NCBI GenBank assembly: GCA_026182355.1
Contig: JAPFBL010000533.1
Location: 62,001 to 126,000, forward strand
DNA length: 64,000 nt
Direction: 5' to 3'
DNA from: Hermatobates lingyangjiaoensis
Lineage: Eukaryota; Arthropoda; Insecta; Hemiptera; Hermatobatidae
The notes under the pieces were generated by a model, which made no database searches, was not told the origin of the DNA, and was given only the letters and a program-made list of their open reading frames with translations. Both the position numbers and the translations under genes were made by a program. Positions 1-10,462 of this stretch are shown piece by piece; positions within the stretch are counted from its first letter, which is position 1; the number at the start of each line of letters is the position of its first letter.

Positions 1-1240
1 AAGAATGAAACTATGCCTATAAATAGAACATTATGTGTAGAATGAGTTGAGATATTTTTTTTCAAAATTACATTCGCTAATGGGGCGTTACAGTACGATT
101 TCTGTTTTCAGAAAATGTTTTTTTGACGCTAAACGGCTGATTAAAAAATAATGAAAATTTGACCAAAAATGGAACAAAAAATTAGCAATTCATAAAAAAA
201 ATTCATGAAGTTTGAATTACGGAAAAGAGCAATAATGCTATAAAAACTGTTTGTTTATCCTAGACTAAGAGATCACCTGCTATACTTGTCGAATTTTTTA
301 TATTTTTTTACATTGTTTACATTGACTTAGAAATTTTTTGAGCGAATCCACTGAGATAAAATTGATATTTATAAAGGAATAATTTAAATTGTTTATTGAC
401 TTATATGAGATGTAAGAGGAATAATATTGTGCAGGAAAATAATAACACTCACTCAGAAAAAATTCGTATATATGTTATTTGTCAAAGGGGAAGGAAAATG
501 ATCTTATTAAATACTAAGAAGCTTATTATTATTATTATTTTAAAGATTAAAATTCCCAGTATAATAATTCTATAAAAGACCAAAAATGTAAATGATAATT
601 CATAATTGGAATCTTTCGTTTAGAGATTAATAAATGTAATTATCGTACATCTTTAATTAACAAAGCACCTTAAAATAACATTTTCTTTACTGTTTAAGAT
701 GTTTTTCAGAGAAACAAAGGGTATTTTCCTGTTTTAAATCTTAAAATTTTACATTAATATTCAATGTAGAAGGATGTCAAGTAAACGATGTAAGAAATCC
801 ACTGGCTGTTTGAACGAAAGCCATTCTCTTGTAGGAGAATAAATAGTTTCAAGAAATGTTCACTTCGGTTTTTCAAAAACGTTATTACTGCTGTAGTTAT
901 ACTAATGAAATTATTTGCAAATAATAAATTATTTATGATGTACAAAAATAAGCTTATAAAATGATATGTCCTTCAATCACTATCTGTACTACCTCAGGAA
1001 TGAAAGGCTAATAATTATATCCCATTTAGATGTTTACGTTATGCTTAAATGAGACGTTATGTTTTATATACTCAAGAAATTTGACATTAAGTTACTTATA
1101 GTAAAGTAGAGTGTAGGCCACTCCAGATTTTTCCTTATAGTAATCTGTACTGTTGCTATTAGATTTTAGTATTATAATTTATTGATATGTACATACATAC
1201 ATTTCACGTTCTTTAGTTCATTATCCGTTAAATATATCCT
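1..1240. other. AT-rich sequence with no recognised feature
   Basis: I see no coding similarity, RNA gene or repeat family here on either strand. A short A-run follows at about 1243-1260. The longest open frames are about 60-80 codons and AT-biased, as expected by chance. Confidence 0.6.
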
Positions 1241-1586
1241 TGAAAAAAAAAAAAAAAAAAGAAAATACGTGGCTTGAATAATATAGTATTTCTGAAGAGA
1301 ATATGGCAAAGTAGCAGAAGAGAAGAATTAAAACTGTTATACGATCTCAACCCCTATTATCCTAAAAAGATTCCTCTCATAATGATCCCCTCCTTTTTTT
1401 TTATTTTTTATCTATACAATGTTAAATTGCTCCTTGATATGATTTCATTGTTCCATCTCCCAAAAATAACGAAGCTTGTATTCCCTTTCCATGTAAACTT
1501 AATATTCTAACCCCTTTTCTCGCATAACACAATTTGAAATATTTTAGGGTAAAAAAACTAATGAAATGGTCTCTAAATATAAAAAT

Positions 1587-1640
1587 TTAATGGTATAAAC
1601 AACGCGTTTCGAACACGTAATATTCTTCCTCAGGCATTAA
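1587..1640 (-). ncRNA. Hammerhead ribozyme, PLE family C
   Basis: On the minus strand the motif reads CUGAGGA, one spacer base, stem II GAAU/GUUC-type, GAAA, then CGCGUU with cleavage expected after GUU. A C-G pair closes stem I, followed by an asymmetric bulge, and UUAAUG pairs with CAUUAA further out. The same outer pairing is conserved in the copy at 48545-48598. Confidence 0.75.
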
Positions 1641-1674
1641 CTAAAAAATGTCATTATAACATTATATTTTTAAG

Positions 1675-1728
1675 TTAATGCCTCAGGAAGAACACTATTT
1701 GTTCGAAACACGTTGTTTATACCATTAA
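1675..1728 (+). ncRNA. Hammerhead-like copy, PLE family C, core mutated
   Basis: This is the inverted partner of the ribozyme at 1587-1640. Stem II (GAAC/GUUC), GAAA and the UUAAUG/CAUUAA outer stem are kept, but the core reads CUCAGGA, so the essential G5 is C. It is predicted inactive. Confidence 0.7.
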
Positions 1729-1969
1729 ATTTTTATATGTAGAGACCATTTCATTAGTTTTTTTTATCCTAGAATGAGTAAATACCACATAATAACTGAT
1801 TGCACTACGTTAGAATTTGAAATATTATTAATATTCATCTTTTATGTTATAGTTCGCTTTTTCATATGCTTATGGATTAATTGTTAATCTATACAATTGA
1901 TAATATAAATGCTTGTTTATTTAAATCATATACATCAAACAGTTGCTTAACGATAACCTTGATTAAAAT

Positions 1970-2000
<31 letters not shown>

Positions 2001-2008
2001 ACAAAGAC

Positions 2009-2061
2009 TCACTTTTCAATATTTCGACCGTAATGGCGGTCGTCCTCAGGAGAAGAAGTGA
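2009..2061 (-). ncRNA. Hammerhead ribozyme, PLE family E (left arm)
   Basis: This is the mirror of the motif at 4071-4123: CUGAGGA, spacer C, stem II GACCG/CGGUC, GAAA, UAUU, then stem I. Outer stem UCACUU/AAGUGA and inner UC/GA flank an internal loop. It lies about 270 bp beyond the GIY-YIG stop. Confidence 0.85.
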
Positions 2062-2326
2062 ATTGACGGAGGGACGACAGTCAACTGAAGAACTCACAGG
2101 GTGAGGGCTAAAGCAGTGCTGCCGCAAAGGAGACAAATAAAAAAGGAACTAGGAAGTCGAGAGCAAAAATAAAAAAAAAAAAGTGTTTTTGAAAGGTAGA
2201 AAAAGGTTAAGAAAAGAAAAAATAAAGAAAATATATAGAACAAATAAAAATAAAAAATATTAAAAAAAAAAAAAATAAAATAAATAAATAAATAAAAAAA
2301 AAAATTAAAAAATAATTAATAAAAAA

Positions 2327-3055
2327 CTAACGATTTAAATTCAAGCCAGGTTTCGAGCGTGCCCCCAGGAGCCAAATGTGGGCTTCCTCAGAAGCTTTTA
2401 AAGTAACTTGTCTGTTATCACTGGGGACTTGTTTAAGAACTTGGACTTTAAAACAATCATTGAAACTGAGATGGTGGGAATTAGCGTGAGTGGCGACAGG
2501 GAGACTGCTGCGTTTACCAACCGAAAGCCTGTGATTATTCATCCGAAGGTTCAGCATCGTAGATGCTAAACCAACGTAAAAAGCATCACATTGGGTGCAT
2601 TTCAAGAGGTAAACGCAGTCAGTGGAGATACAGGAGGAAGGACTGTGAATAGGGTAAGAATTAAGATTAGTTAGAGACTCAAATGAAGACCCAGAATCAA
2701 CAATGGGACAGGTAAGACATCTCCGACGTCCACAACGTTGTAGGCCACCACTGCTTTGGGGATTCTGAATAAGTTTGCCGGCCCGGTGGGAAAAAATATT
2801 TGAGAGATTGGGGGCTCTTCTAAAGGAAATGCGGGGCAACTGGTTAAAAACTGAAACGGTAGAGGGGGAAGAGGAAAGGATAGGGTAAAGTTCTTTAATA
2901 AATTTTCTTAATTTATGGACACCAGGGAAATAATTTGTAAGAAGCGAAGCAGTAGTAGTGGGTTCTCTTCTGTTATTAGTGGAAAAGTTGACATTGGCAG
3001 GGATGATTCGGCTATTGATTAAATTGGGGGGATAACCACGCTGAGTGAATTTGCA
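2327..3055 (-). pseudogene. PLE GIY-YIG endonuclease fragment (left arm, family E)
   Basis: This is the 5'-truncated C-terminal part of a Penelope-like ORF. It reads from the RT-GIY linker (TQRGYPPNLI) through a Cys-rich linker (CGRRRCLTC) to a GIY-YIG nuclease: VYLL and FYVG form the two signature strands, an Arg follows in NLRMNNHR, and the catalytic-type Glu sits in KASEEAH. The frame is open to the stop next to the A/T-rich 3' UTR. One missing A near the palindrome centre (compared with the right arm) puts a stop at the start of the frame. In intact PLEs this nuclease nicks the target for target-primed reverse transcription. There is no genuine start codon; the fragment begins at the truncation point. 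Confidence 0.88.
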
Positions 3056-3060
3056 TTAAG

Positions 3061-3810
3061 TTTTATCTTCAAAAACTTAAATGCAAATTCACTCAGCGTG
3101 GTTATCCCCCCAATTTAATCAATAGCCGAATCATCCCTGCCAATGTCAACTTTTCCACTAATAACAGAAGAGAACCCACTACTACTGCTTCGCTTCTTAC
3201 AAATTATTTCCCTGGTGTCCATAAATTAAGAAAATTTATTAAAGAACTTTACCCTATCCTTTCCTCTTCCCCCTCTACCGTTTCAGTTTTTAACCAGTTG
3301 CCCCGCATTTCCTTTAGAAGAGCCCCCAATCTCTCAAATATTTTTTCCCACCGGGCCGGCAAACTTATTCAGAATCCCCAAAGCAGTGGTGGCCTACAAC
3401 GTTGTGGACGTCGGAGATGTCTTACCTGTCCCATTGTTGATTCTGGGTCTTCATTTGAGTCTCTAACTAATCTTAATTCTTACCCTATTCACAGTCCTTC
3501 CTCCTGTATCTCCACTGACTGCGTTTACCTCTTGAAATGCACCCAATGTGATGCTTTTTACGTTGGTTTAGCATCTACGATGCTGAACCTTCGGATGAAT
3601 AATCACAGGCTTTCGGTTGGTAAACGCAGCAGTCTCCCTGTCGCCACTCACGCTAATTCCCACCATCTCAGTTTCAATGATTGTTTTAAAGTCCAAGTTC
3701 TTAAACAAGTCCCCAGTGATAACAGACAAGTTACTTTAAAAGCTTCTGAGGATGCCCACATTTGGCTCCTGGGGGCACGCTCGAAACCTGGCTTGAATTT
3801 AAATCGTTAG
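3061..3810 (+). pseudogene. PLE GIY-YIG endonuclease fragment (right arm, family E)
   Basis: The frame is open from the palindrome centre to TAG at 3808-3810, about 249 codons. It begins LQKLKCKFTQRGYPPN, a typical segment after the PLE RT thumb, then has the Cys-rich linker and GIY-YIG signatures VYLL and FYVG. Relative to the left arm the acidic pair EE in KASEEAH is ED. The upstream RT is absent, so this is a 5'-truncated retrocopy. A 3' UTR rich in A/T and a hammerhead ribozyme at 4071-4123 follow. No promoter or start is evident, so expression is doubtful. Confidence 0.88.
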
Positions 3811-4070
3811 TTTTTTATTAATTATTTTTTAATTTTTTTTTTATTTATTTATTTATTTTATTTTTTTTTTTTAATATTTTTTATTTTTAATTGTTCTATA
3901 TATTTTCTTTATTTTTTCTTTTCTTAACCTTTTTCTACCTTTCAAAAACACTTTTTTTTTTATTTTTGCTCTCGACTTCCTAGTTCCTTTTTTATTTGTC
4001 TCCTTTGCGGCAGCACTGCTTTAGCCCTCACCCTGTGAGTTCTTCAGTTGACTGTCGTCCCTCCGTCAAT

Positions 4071-4123
4071 TCACTTCTTCTCCTGAGGACGACCGCCATT
4101 ACGGTCGAAATATTGAAAAGTGA
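4071..4123 (+). ncRNA. Hammerhead ribozyme, PLE family E (right arm)
   Basis: CUGAGGA is at 4083-4089, stem II GACCG (4091-4095) pairs with CGGUC (4102-4106), and GAAA is at 4107-4110. A15.1 pairs with U4113 over a UA loop, and cleavage is expected after U4114. Stem I is UC (4081-4082) with GA (4115-4116), an internal loop, then UCACUU (4071-4076) with AAGUGA (4118-4123). A one-pair stem III is typical of PLE hammerheads. Confidence 0.87.
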
Positions 4124-4204
4124 GTCTTTGTTGTGTTTCTGTTTATGTGTCACTGCTCATTTTAATTGTTATTTGTCCTGCCGGACCGTTTTTCGTTTAT
4201 CATG

Positions 4205-4275
4205 GTATATATATATATATATATATATTATTATATTATATATAATTATATTATATATATATATATATTAAAATA
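4205..4275. repeat. (TA)n microsatellite bordering a PLE
   Basis: This is an interrupted TA dinucleotide tract at the 3' border of the family E palindrome. Similar tracts border almost every PLE copy in the window. Confidence 0.95.
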
Positions 4276-4541
4276 TATATATACATATATAAAATATATA
4301 TAAAATATTTTGAGTGTGATACAAATATATCAAATTGGTATTTTATGTGGTATTTAATCTATGTTCAAACATATATTACTCAGCATTATTTTGTAAACAG
4401 TTCAATAGTGAATTGCATATATCGGAAAATATATATGGTTGATGATGTATATGATATATATGATAAATATAAAAAAGATTTCACATAAACACGTGAAATA
4501 ACAATCAATGATCAAACCACAATAAGAAAATGGGAAAACAA

Positions 4542-4584
4542 GACTAAGGTCTTTCAACCGTAACAAGTGGTCTTCGTCAGAGTC
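4542..4584 (-). ncRNA. Hammerhead ribozyme, PLE family A
   Basis: The minus strand has the 43-nt family A layout: stem I GACU/AGUC, CUGACGA, one spacer A, stem II of about GACC/GGUU, GAAA, GA-UCUU-like stem III, NUH cleavage site. This copy has small changes in stem II and stem III relative to the consensus. Confidence 0.78.
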
Positions 4585-4613
4585 AAAAACCCAAAACTTG
4601 AGTTGGGTTTTTT

Positions 4614-4656
4614 GACTCTGACGAAGACCGCTTGTTACGGTTGAAAGATCTTAGTC
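4614..4656 (+). ncRNA. Hammerhead ribozyme, PLE family A (consensus copy)
   Basis: Stem I GACU (4614-4617) pairs with AGUC (4653-4656). CUGACGA is followed by a spacer A, stem II GACCG/CGGUU with a CUUGUUA loop, GAAA, then a two-pair stem III AG/CU with an AU loop. Cleavage is expected after CUU. Further out, GGG pairs with CCC across a U-rich internal loop. Confidence 0.87.
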
Positions 4657-5389
4657 TTGTTTTTCCATTTTCTTATTGTGGTTTGATCATTGATGATAAA
4701 TATAAATATATATATATATCGGAAACACAAAATATATAATGGTTGAAAGGGAGAATTCCCTTTCCTCTTAAACAATTTCAGATATTAAAATTTAAATTTT
4801 TCCAATAAAGAAAAGTTTTTGAATTTGTTTATGAAAAAAAAAAACAAAGTGAAAAATAAAAGAAATCAATACGACTTTCCGAAGAAAAATGCATGTTCTG
4901 ATAAAGAAAAAAGATAAAATTTAATGGTATTTTTCATTCATTACTTCCGCTTTTGACTACAGGGAGGTTGTCGGAAAGAGAAGTCTTCACTTGTGTATAT
5001 TTGTTTTTAATGGTTCTCTGGGCATTTCCCTCGAAACACTTTCTATTCACTTGTTGATTTGAAGCACGCTTCAAACACTCCTGTTGACTATTCCATATAA
5101 ACATATTATATCCCTGCTAATGTTGCTTCCTCCCAAACCGCCAAAAAAAAATAGACTAATAGTAGACTAGACAAAGTACTAACTCTATCCAACTTAGCTT
5201 AATTTAAATTATATCAAAAATGTTTAAAAGCAAAAGGAAATATTTATTATAACATTCTCTACTTTTCGTTTCCTTATGTTTTATCAATTCCTAAAAACGC
5301 TTATACTTTTTTTAAAAAAAATTGTCTTCAAAATCATAAAAAAATAAAAATATTATATATATATAACAGATTCCATAATATATCGACCG

Positions 5390-5639
5390 TTTGATAGAAT
5401 AGGTATGTTATCTAATCGGGATTCGGTCAAATTTTTTATGTTCAATAACCAAACTCTCATTGCCAACGTTTCAGTTTTATTTTAAAACGTTTTCATAGGC
5501 ACAAGTAAGAATTTTTCTTAGTCAAAAAATTCTTACTTCTGCCTATAAAAAAGGTATTAAAATAAAACCGAAACGTCGACAATGAGAGTTCGATTTTTGA
5601 ACCTACTAAATTTGAACAAATCTCGATTAGATAACAAAC

Positions 5640-5641
<2 letters not shown>
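5390..5641. mobile_element. PLE family H palindrome (non-coding)
   Basis: Two inverted copies of the family with the 3' half 'ccgaaacgtcgacaatgaga'. The left copy reads on the minus strand and the right on the plus strand, joined at about 5515-5530. The outer end 'ctcgattagataac' recurs at 8325-8345, 37475-37490 and 39355-39370. Its hammerhead-like core is non-canonical (see findings). No ORF. Confidence 0.7.
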
Positions 5642-5692
<51 letters not shown>

Positions 5693-5755
5693 ATTTCACA
5701 TAAAGACGTGAAATAACAATCAATGATCAAACCACAATAAGAAATGGGAAAACAA

Positions 5756-5798
5756 GACTAAGATCTTTCAACCGTAACAAGCGGTCTTCGTCAGAGTC
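5756..5798 (-). ncRNA. Hammerhead ribozyme, PLE family A
   Basis: This is a consensus 43-nt family A ribozyme on the minus strand, with stem I GACU/AGUC, CUGACGA, stem II GACCG/CGGUU and GAAA all intact. Confidence 0.85.
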
Positions 5799-5844
5799 AA
5801 AAACTGTTTAGTTCGTCAGAGTCCTAGTGTTTAGTTGGGTTTTT

Positions 5845-5887
5845 GACTCTGACGAAGACTACTTGTTACGGTTGAAAGATCTTAGTC
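5845..5887 (+). ncRNA. Hammerhead ribozyme, PLE family A, stem II altered
   Basis: Core CUGACGA and GAAA, stem I GACU/AGUC and stem III are intact. Stem II has GACUA against CGGUU, leaving fewer pairs. Confidence 0.72.
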
Positions 5888-5918
5888 TTTTTTCCCATTT
5901 CTTATTGTGGTTTGATCA

Positions 5919-5972
<54 letters not shown>

Positions 5973-5989
5973 ATGGCTTAAAAATAAAT

Positions 5990-7080
5990 GTAATATTGAT
6001 CAGATAATTATTATTTCGCTGATAAAAATGTTACTGCAGTTTTTCTATGATGAAATGCAATTTGATGGAAAACCCTTCAATAAAGTAAAAATGTATATTA
6101 AATTCATTTCCATTTGACATATTCCAACAAAACTAGCGAAATATAAACAACATTCCATAGGGAATTGAACATCAAGAACATGTTTAATTATTTACTATAC
6201 TAGCTAGAACTGTACTACTTTTTATAATATTGAAAAAAAATTGTTGCAAGAATTTAGTCAATGGTAACATCAATCTAAAACTGTTTAACCAGATGCAATA
6301 TAGATTTCGCTAATATTTTTTACAGTATTCAGAGAAAAATAATGGAAGTATAATTTAATACTAACTGTAGTAGAATATTCCATTTTAAAAATGTGACACT
6401 AATCAAGTTTAAATTAGAAAAATGAAACAAAAGTTATTTTAAAAATACATTTATAATCAACTTAAAACAAGTCATGTTATTGTCTTTCGTAAAAAGAAAG
6501 ATAAACTATTATGAAATTGTTTTACAATTCACAATATTAACAAGTTTGAAAAGAAAAACCTTGTTTTTATTCTAGTTTTTTTTTAAAAAACTAATTTCAA
6601 TGATGCTGTTTAAGTATGCATTCCGATTTCTTTGCACTACAATTTGCTTCATTTGTTTTTCAAATTATTTGCTCGAGTGATTAAATTACAAATAAATTAA
6701 ATTACAATTTAATTAATAAAAGACTACAACTTTTACTTATTGATGAATTGTGCATAAAAATGGAGTAGGGTTTAAAATAAGAAAGTATATACTAAACAAG
6801 TTGGCATAGCTCTCTGATAGGTTATTATCTTAAAGAACTGTCAATCGTTTCATCATGAAAGGCACACACCATAATAGATCTGATTTTCACGATGGAATTT
6901 TTAACTTGGAACCGATTTGTTCTATCGTAAAATATAATTCTGGTTGTTTCCATTTCCAAGGAAGAGATCGTGAATTATGCAGCCCATGAAATACACCCCA
7001 GGAAGATCTCAAGAAGAATAGCATCCCCGATTCTTTTGCTATATGAAGTTTACACACTCTATGCAATTACAATTATGATT
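5990..7080. other. AT-rich sequence with no recognised feature
   Basis: No coding similarity, ribozyme motif or tandem repeat that I can support. Confidence 0.55.
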
Positions 7081-7099
7081 AAATATAAACAATAATCTG

Positions 7100-7345
7100 T
7101 TTGTTTGTTTTTCAAAGGCCCACACTTAGAAGGCTTTCACTTTTTAGTGGTGTTCTAGAGGCAGAAATTGTCGCTCATTTATTATTTGTGACCCATTGTA
7201 GTAATTGGCAGCCACAATACCTGTTGAATTTACATTGGGAGTCCTAAATTTTGCCTAAGTGAAGTGTATTTATAGAGAGGGATCTTTAACGGGTAACTGA
7301 CATCGTACAGGCTCGGGGCCGACGGCTTAACGTCTTCTTGCTCGT
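7100..7345 (-). mobile_element. SINE family S1, 3' part only
   Basis: On the minus strand this carries the SINE body ('taaaccgtcgg'-type block, the 'taggactcccaatgta' block) and a downstream 3' region shared with 18950-19100 and 47656-47815 ('caaataataaatgagc'). The tRNA-like head is missing, as in a 5'-truncated retrocopy. Confidence 0.7.
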
Positions 7346-7830
7346 TTATTTATATCTCTTGTTTTGTGTTAGAATTTAGTTATAACTCGCAAGATTTTTA
7401 TTCCTTTGCACTTCATTACATTGATGAAACTTAATAAAAAGTAACTGTAAATATTTTTTTTTATTTTTAATTAATCATATAAATATAAATTCATATATAA
7501 CTTAAGGATTTGGTCCAAATAATTAACTACTCCAAGTTATAAGCCGACGTTTCGCTAAAAATTGTTTTGTCCTTCCAAGGCTTTTTTTTAAGGAAACCGA
7601 TTAAGGTAAGATAAATGCATCTGACTTAAACAGTTTTCTTTAAAAAGAAAAGCCTTGAAAAAACCGAAAAATTTTAGGCGACCCATCGGGTTAAGAGTAG
7701 TAAATTCTATGGATAGCATCCTGAAGTTACCTATGAATTTATGTAGCAGATTCCATAATATATCGACTGTTTCATAGAATAGGTCTAAATAGGATAACAT
7801 TACAAATAACCTCAACACAGTCAGTTAGGT

Positions 7831-7873
7831 GCTCTTGAAGATGGGATCCAGACGGACCCGAAACCGGTCGAGC
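7831..7873 (+). ncRNA. Hammerhead-type motif with UUGAAGA core, PLE family K
   Basis: Stem I GCUC (7831-7834) pairs with GAGC (7870-7873). The core reads UUGAAGA (7835-7841), then spacer U, stem II starting GGG paired with CCC, GAAA (7860-7863), ACCGGU with one A-U and one C-G pair, and C7869 at the cleavage position. Only C3 departs from the consensus, giving a possible U3-G8 wobble. A related copy with the same core lies at about 52681-52720 (-). Confidence 0.65.
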
Positions 7874-8248
7874 TTTTCAGAGACTTTACGAGGTATGACA
7901 GAATGTATTATTACTGAGTAACCTCAACACTGTTCACTCAAATGAACTAAATAAATCAAATTTCACTAAAACTCAGCTTAACATTTGAGAAGAAATATTA
8001 CTTAAATTGTTATTTGTAGTTATCTTATTAGTCTAGTCGAAGGTTTTGTCTGGTTAGCATTGTTGTTCCTTTAAATAATGTAAATTTCATTTTATTAGTT
8101 AAAAAAATTCTTACTTCTGTAAGTAATATTGTTTTATGTATCTCTGAAATACTTCTGCTTGTAATATTCATAAATTGTAACAATCTATTTTCATATTATG
8201 TATATGTTTCATATTGATATGTGATTTCTTATTATCCTTTGTTTGTAG

Positions 8249-8287
8249 GCCTATGAAAATGGTTTTAAATAAAACTGAAACGTTGGC
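8249..8287 (+). ncRNA. Hammerhead-like motif, PLE family H
   Basis: GCC (8249-8251) pairs with GGC (8285-8287), stem II GGUUUU pairs with AAAACU, and GAAACGUU is intact. The segment in place of CUGANGA reads UAUGAAAA. Flanking sequence ends in 'ctcgattagag'. Confidence 0.55.
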
Positions 8288-8779
8288 AACGAGAGTTTGA
8301 TTTTTTTATCGTAGAAAATTGACCGAATCTCGATTAGAGAACACACCTATATGAATTTATATTTATACAGATCATTTGGAAAAAAATGTTAACAATTACT
8401 ACTTATTAAGTTAGTAATTAATAGTAGTTACTTCCTAGTAGAAGTAGGCAATTCTTCAAGACTAAATACTCAAGAAACTCATTTTTAATTTTAAGAATTA
8501 GTGGTCGACAAGGTGTATCAAAATATTCATTGATAACTTTTTTGTCCATTGTATGAAATATATTCGTTTTTATTTGATAGCTGAATTCTAGTAAATTTCG
8601 ATTTGAAATTTACTAAACAAATTTATCAATACATGATTTATTTATCATTTATTTATTTATATATCCATAAATTAATTTTTTATACAAATAAATAAATTTT
8701 ATATGAATAAATAATTCATTTATTTATATACCCATAAGACATAAGACATAATTTATCAATAATTTATTAATACTTGAAA

Positions 8780-9095
8780 TTTAATGCATATCAATGATCA
8801 AACCACAATAAGAAATGGGAAAACAAGACTAAGATCTTTCAACCGTAACAAGCGGTCTTCGTCAGAGTCAAAAACCCAACTGAACACCAGATGCAGAAAA
8901 CATTTGGCGAGGAGTTGAGAAGAGTGGGAGGGAAGAGTGGTATTTTAAAAGGGTGAAAGCACATGAAAGGACTAATATCCAGAAAGGGATGTTTGGGGAA
9001 ACAAAGGAGTACAGTAAGAAAAAGTAAAAAACTATCCGCTAGCTGTCAACTTTCATTGATTGTTATTTCACGTGTTTATGTGAAATCTTTTTATT
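8780..9095. mobile_element. PLE family A copy with longer internal sequence
   Basis: The left end (minus orientation) has the family A 3' block and a ribozyme at 8827-8869. It then continues upstream through 'ctgaacaccagatgcagaaa' and about 150 bp of further sequence before a short inverted 3' end at about 9047-9091 ('ttcacgtgtttatgtgaaat'). The same upstream block occurs at 58240-58265. This shows the element extends 5' of the ribozyme, but no ORF is present. Confidence 0.75.
8827..8869 (-). ncRNA. Hammerhead ribozyme, PLE family A
   Basis: Consensus 43-nt family A ribozyme on the minus strand, all core and stem elements intact. Confidence 0.85.
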
Positions 9096-9833
9096 AATGC
9101 ATATATTCAACATTAGAGAAATGGCAAAGGACATAAGCTAGTATTTTAAACAAAATAAAAACAAATTCGTTTTTTTTTATCTGTTTTGAAGTCAGGACTG
9201 TTTATTATTTAATACAATTCAGTTACCTTGCTACAAGTTAAACATCAAAGTATGCTAAAGCTCCAAACTTCATATCGATATAATAGAAGATCAACGTTGT
9301 GAAGGCTGATAATCGATTGGGCAAGTTCTGAGATAACTAGGACAAACTACTAATGACAACAATTTAAGTGAAAATTAACTTTGACTTGTGTTATCAAGTG
9401 AGAATTTACCAGATAACACTCAGGCTTGTCGAATCGGCTGACGCTACATCACCCATCACAGCTAGCCCGTAATAACAAGTTTGCTTTTTTAGTTATTATT
9501 AAAAAAGAAAAAAAGTAGTTTGCCTATTTATGTGTTTAAAGACTTCACTTGAAGTTTCTAAAACATAGTTGTTTTCAATTACTGATAGTACGTTTACTAT
9601 TGTAGCAGTTTGATATTATCCTGAAGAAAAACTTTTTTAATTCTTCTAAATATAGGAATTTAAACGGTGAGACATGTTTCGTTCTTAAACTCTTTTTAAA
9701 TTCTTATCAGTAATTCAAAAACTGTTTTTATTAGGAAATTCATTTTTATGTTTTAATCTTTTTCAAAATAAGCTGTAAAATTTATACATATTGTTAGTAG
9801 CTTCTTTCCTGGTATGCTGATGCTGCTGGTGAC

Positions 9834-9870
9834 GCTGGACCTGTTTCGGACACAGTCCATCGTCAGCAAC
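9834..9870 (-). ncRNA. Hammerhead ribozyme, PLE family L
   Basis: Reading the minus strand: GUUG (9870-9867), CUGACGA (9866-9860), spacer U, stem II GGAC (9858-9855) with GUCC (9851-9848), GAAA (9847-9844), then CAGGUC with cleavage after C9838. CAGC (9837-9834) pairs with GUUG, including one G-U. Every canonical core base is present. It sits just outside a (TA)n tract at 9896-9912. Confidence 0.78.
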
Positions 9871-9912
9871 AGTAATATTCGAGGTGGATTTTAATATATA
9901 TATATATATATA

Positions 9913-10020
9913 CACTTTAACACAGAGAAAAGAACACAGAAAGACACTACAGAACTCACTTCGATATTTCGACATCCGTCGTCATCGGGAAGAAGTGCGA
10001 AGTACTCGCGTTGAGAAGCA
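9913..10020 (-). mobile_element. Degenerate PLE family F end
   Basis: The block 'cacttcgatatttcgacatc' and its neighbours match the 3' end of family F (11132-11220), but the core reads CCGAUGA rather than CUGAUGA. TA tracts lie on both sides. Confidence 0.6.
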
Positions 10021-10137
10021 AACTGCTACTCATATATATATGTATATATATATATATATATAAATATTTCACATAAACTCGTGAAATAACAATCAATGAT
10101 CAAATCACTCAAATCACAATGAGAAATGGGAAAACAA

Positions 10138-10180
10138 GACTAAGATCTTTCAACCGTAACAAGCGGTCTTCGTCAGAGTT
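10138..10180 (-). ncRNA. Hammerhead ribozyme, PLE family A, stem I end pair altered
   Basis: Core, stem II and stem III match the consensus. The outermost base of the 5' strand of stem I is A instead of G. Confidence 0.77.
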
Positions 10181-10205
10181 GGGTTTTTGACTCAGTTGGG
10201 TTTTT

Positions 10206-10248
10206 GACTCTGACGAAGACCGCTTGTTACGGTTGAAAGATCTTGGTC
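10206..10248 (+). ncRNA. Hammerhead ribozyme, PLE family A, stem I altered
   Basis: Core, stem II and GAAA intact. The 3' strand of stem I reads GGUC, so the first pair next to the cleavage site becomes U-G. Confidence 0.75.
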
Positions 10249-10281
10249 TCGTTATCCCATTTCATATTGTAGTTTGATCAT

Positions 10282-10322
<41 letters not shown>

Positions 10323-10350
10323 CAAACCACAATAAGAAATGCGAAAACAA

Positions 10351-10393
10351 GACTAAGATCTTTCAACCGTAACAAGCGGTCTTCGTCAGAGTC
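10351..10393 (-). ncRNA. Hammerhead ribozyme, PLE family A
   Basis: Consensus family A ribozyme on the minus strand. Confidence 0.85.
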
Positions 10394-10419
10394 AAAAACC
10401 CAATTTCAGTTGGGTTTTT

Positions 10420-10462
10420 GACTCTGACGAAGACCGCTTGTTACGGTTGAAAGATCTTAGTC
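10420..10462 (+). ncRNA. Hammerhead ribozyme, PLE family A
   Basis: Consensus family A ribozyme on the plus strand, partner of the copy at 10351-10393. Confidence 0.86.

Larger units (their letters stand above)
1549..1815. mobile_element. PLE family C palindrome (non-coding, two inverted copies)
   Basis: Two inverted copies of a short non-coding element lie head to head. The outer ends carry the block read as 'gagaccatttcattag' and a tail 'gagtaaataccacataat' that recurs at 48500-48715, 46590-46790, 32890-33010 and 15855-16095. Each arm holds a hammerhead-type motif (see 1587-1640 and 1675-1728). No ORF is present, so this is a truncated or non-autonomous Penelope-like copy. The family assignment rests on the hammerhead architecture shared with the coding PLEs in the window. 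Confidence 0.75.
1996..4136. mobile_element. PLE family E palindrome with two GIY-YIG coding arms
   Basis: Two near-identical arms of about 1.06 kb lie head to head around a spacer at about 3061-3075. Both arms run outward from a 5'-truncated ORF through a GIY-YIG domain, an A/T-rich 3' UTR and a hammerhead ribozyme, ending at (TA)n on each side (1971-1996; 4205-4275). The right copy extends about 70 bp further, to 'gtcctgccggaccg', before its TA tract. The encoded 170-residue C-termini differ at one residue, so the arms arose together or have been homogenised. It lacks the RT domain and cannot be autonomous. Confidence 0.88.
4471..4698. mobile_element. PLE family A palindrome (non-coding)
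   Basis: Inverted copies of the commonest short element in the window. Each arm has the outer end 'gatttcacataaacacgtg' (a potential hairpin TTTCAC/GTGAAA), a block 'caatgatcaaaccacaataa', and a hammerhead. The centre joins two copies a few bases upstream of the ribozymes. No ORF. Confidence 0.85.
5690..5915. mobile_element. PLE family A palindrome between (TA)n tracts
   Basis: Inverted family A copies flanked by TA tracts at 5640-5690 and 5921-5973. Hammerheads are at 5756-5798 (-) and 5845-5887 (+). The plus copy has ACUACUUGU in place of ACCGCUUGU, which weakens stem II. Confidence 0.85.
10066..10282. mobile_element. PLE family A palindrome
   Basis: Inverted family A copies. Ribozymes are at 10138-10180 (-) and 10206-10248 (+). 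In the minus copy the stem I strand is AACU, and in the plus copy the other strand is GGUC. Confidence 0.83.

Noticed and set aside
1600..1730. Rho-independent-type terminators from the many hairpins
   Set aside because: The hairpins are stem II of hammerheads or palindrome arms in a eukaryotic genome; terminator logic does not apply.
2327..3810. Divergent gene pair sharing a promoter
   Set aside because: The two ORFs are inverted copies of one truncated retrotransposon ORF, and the apparent starts are TTG codons within a longer open frame that begins at the palindrome centre.
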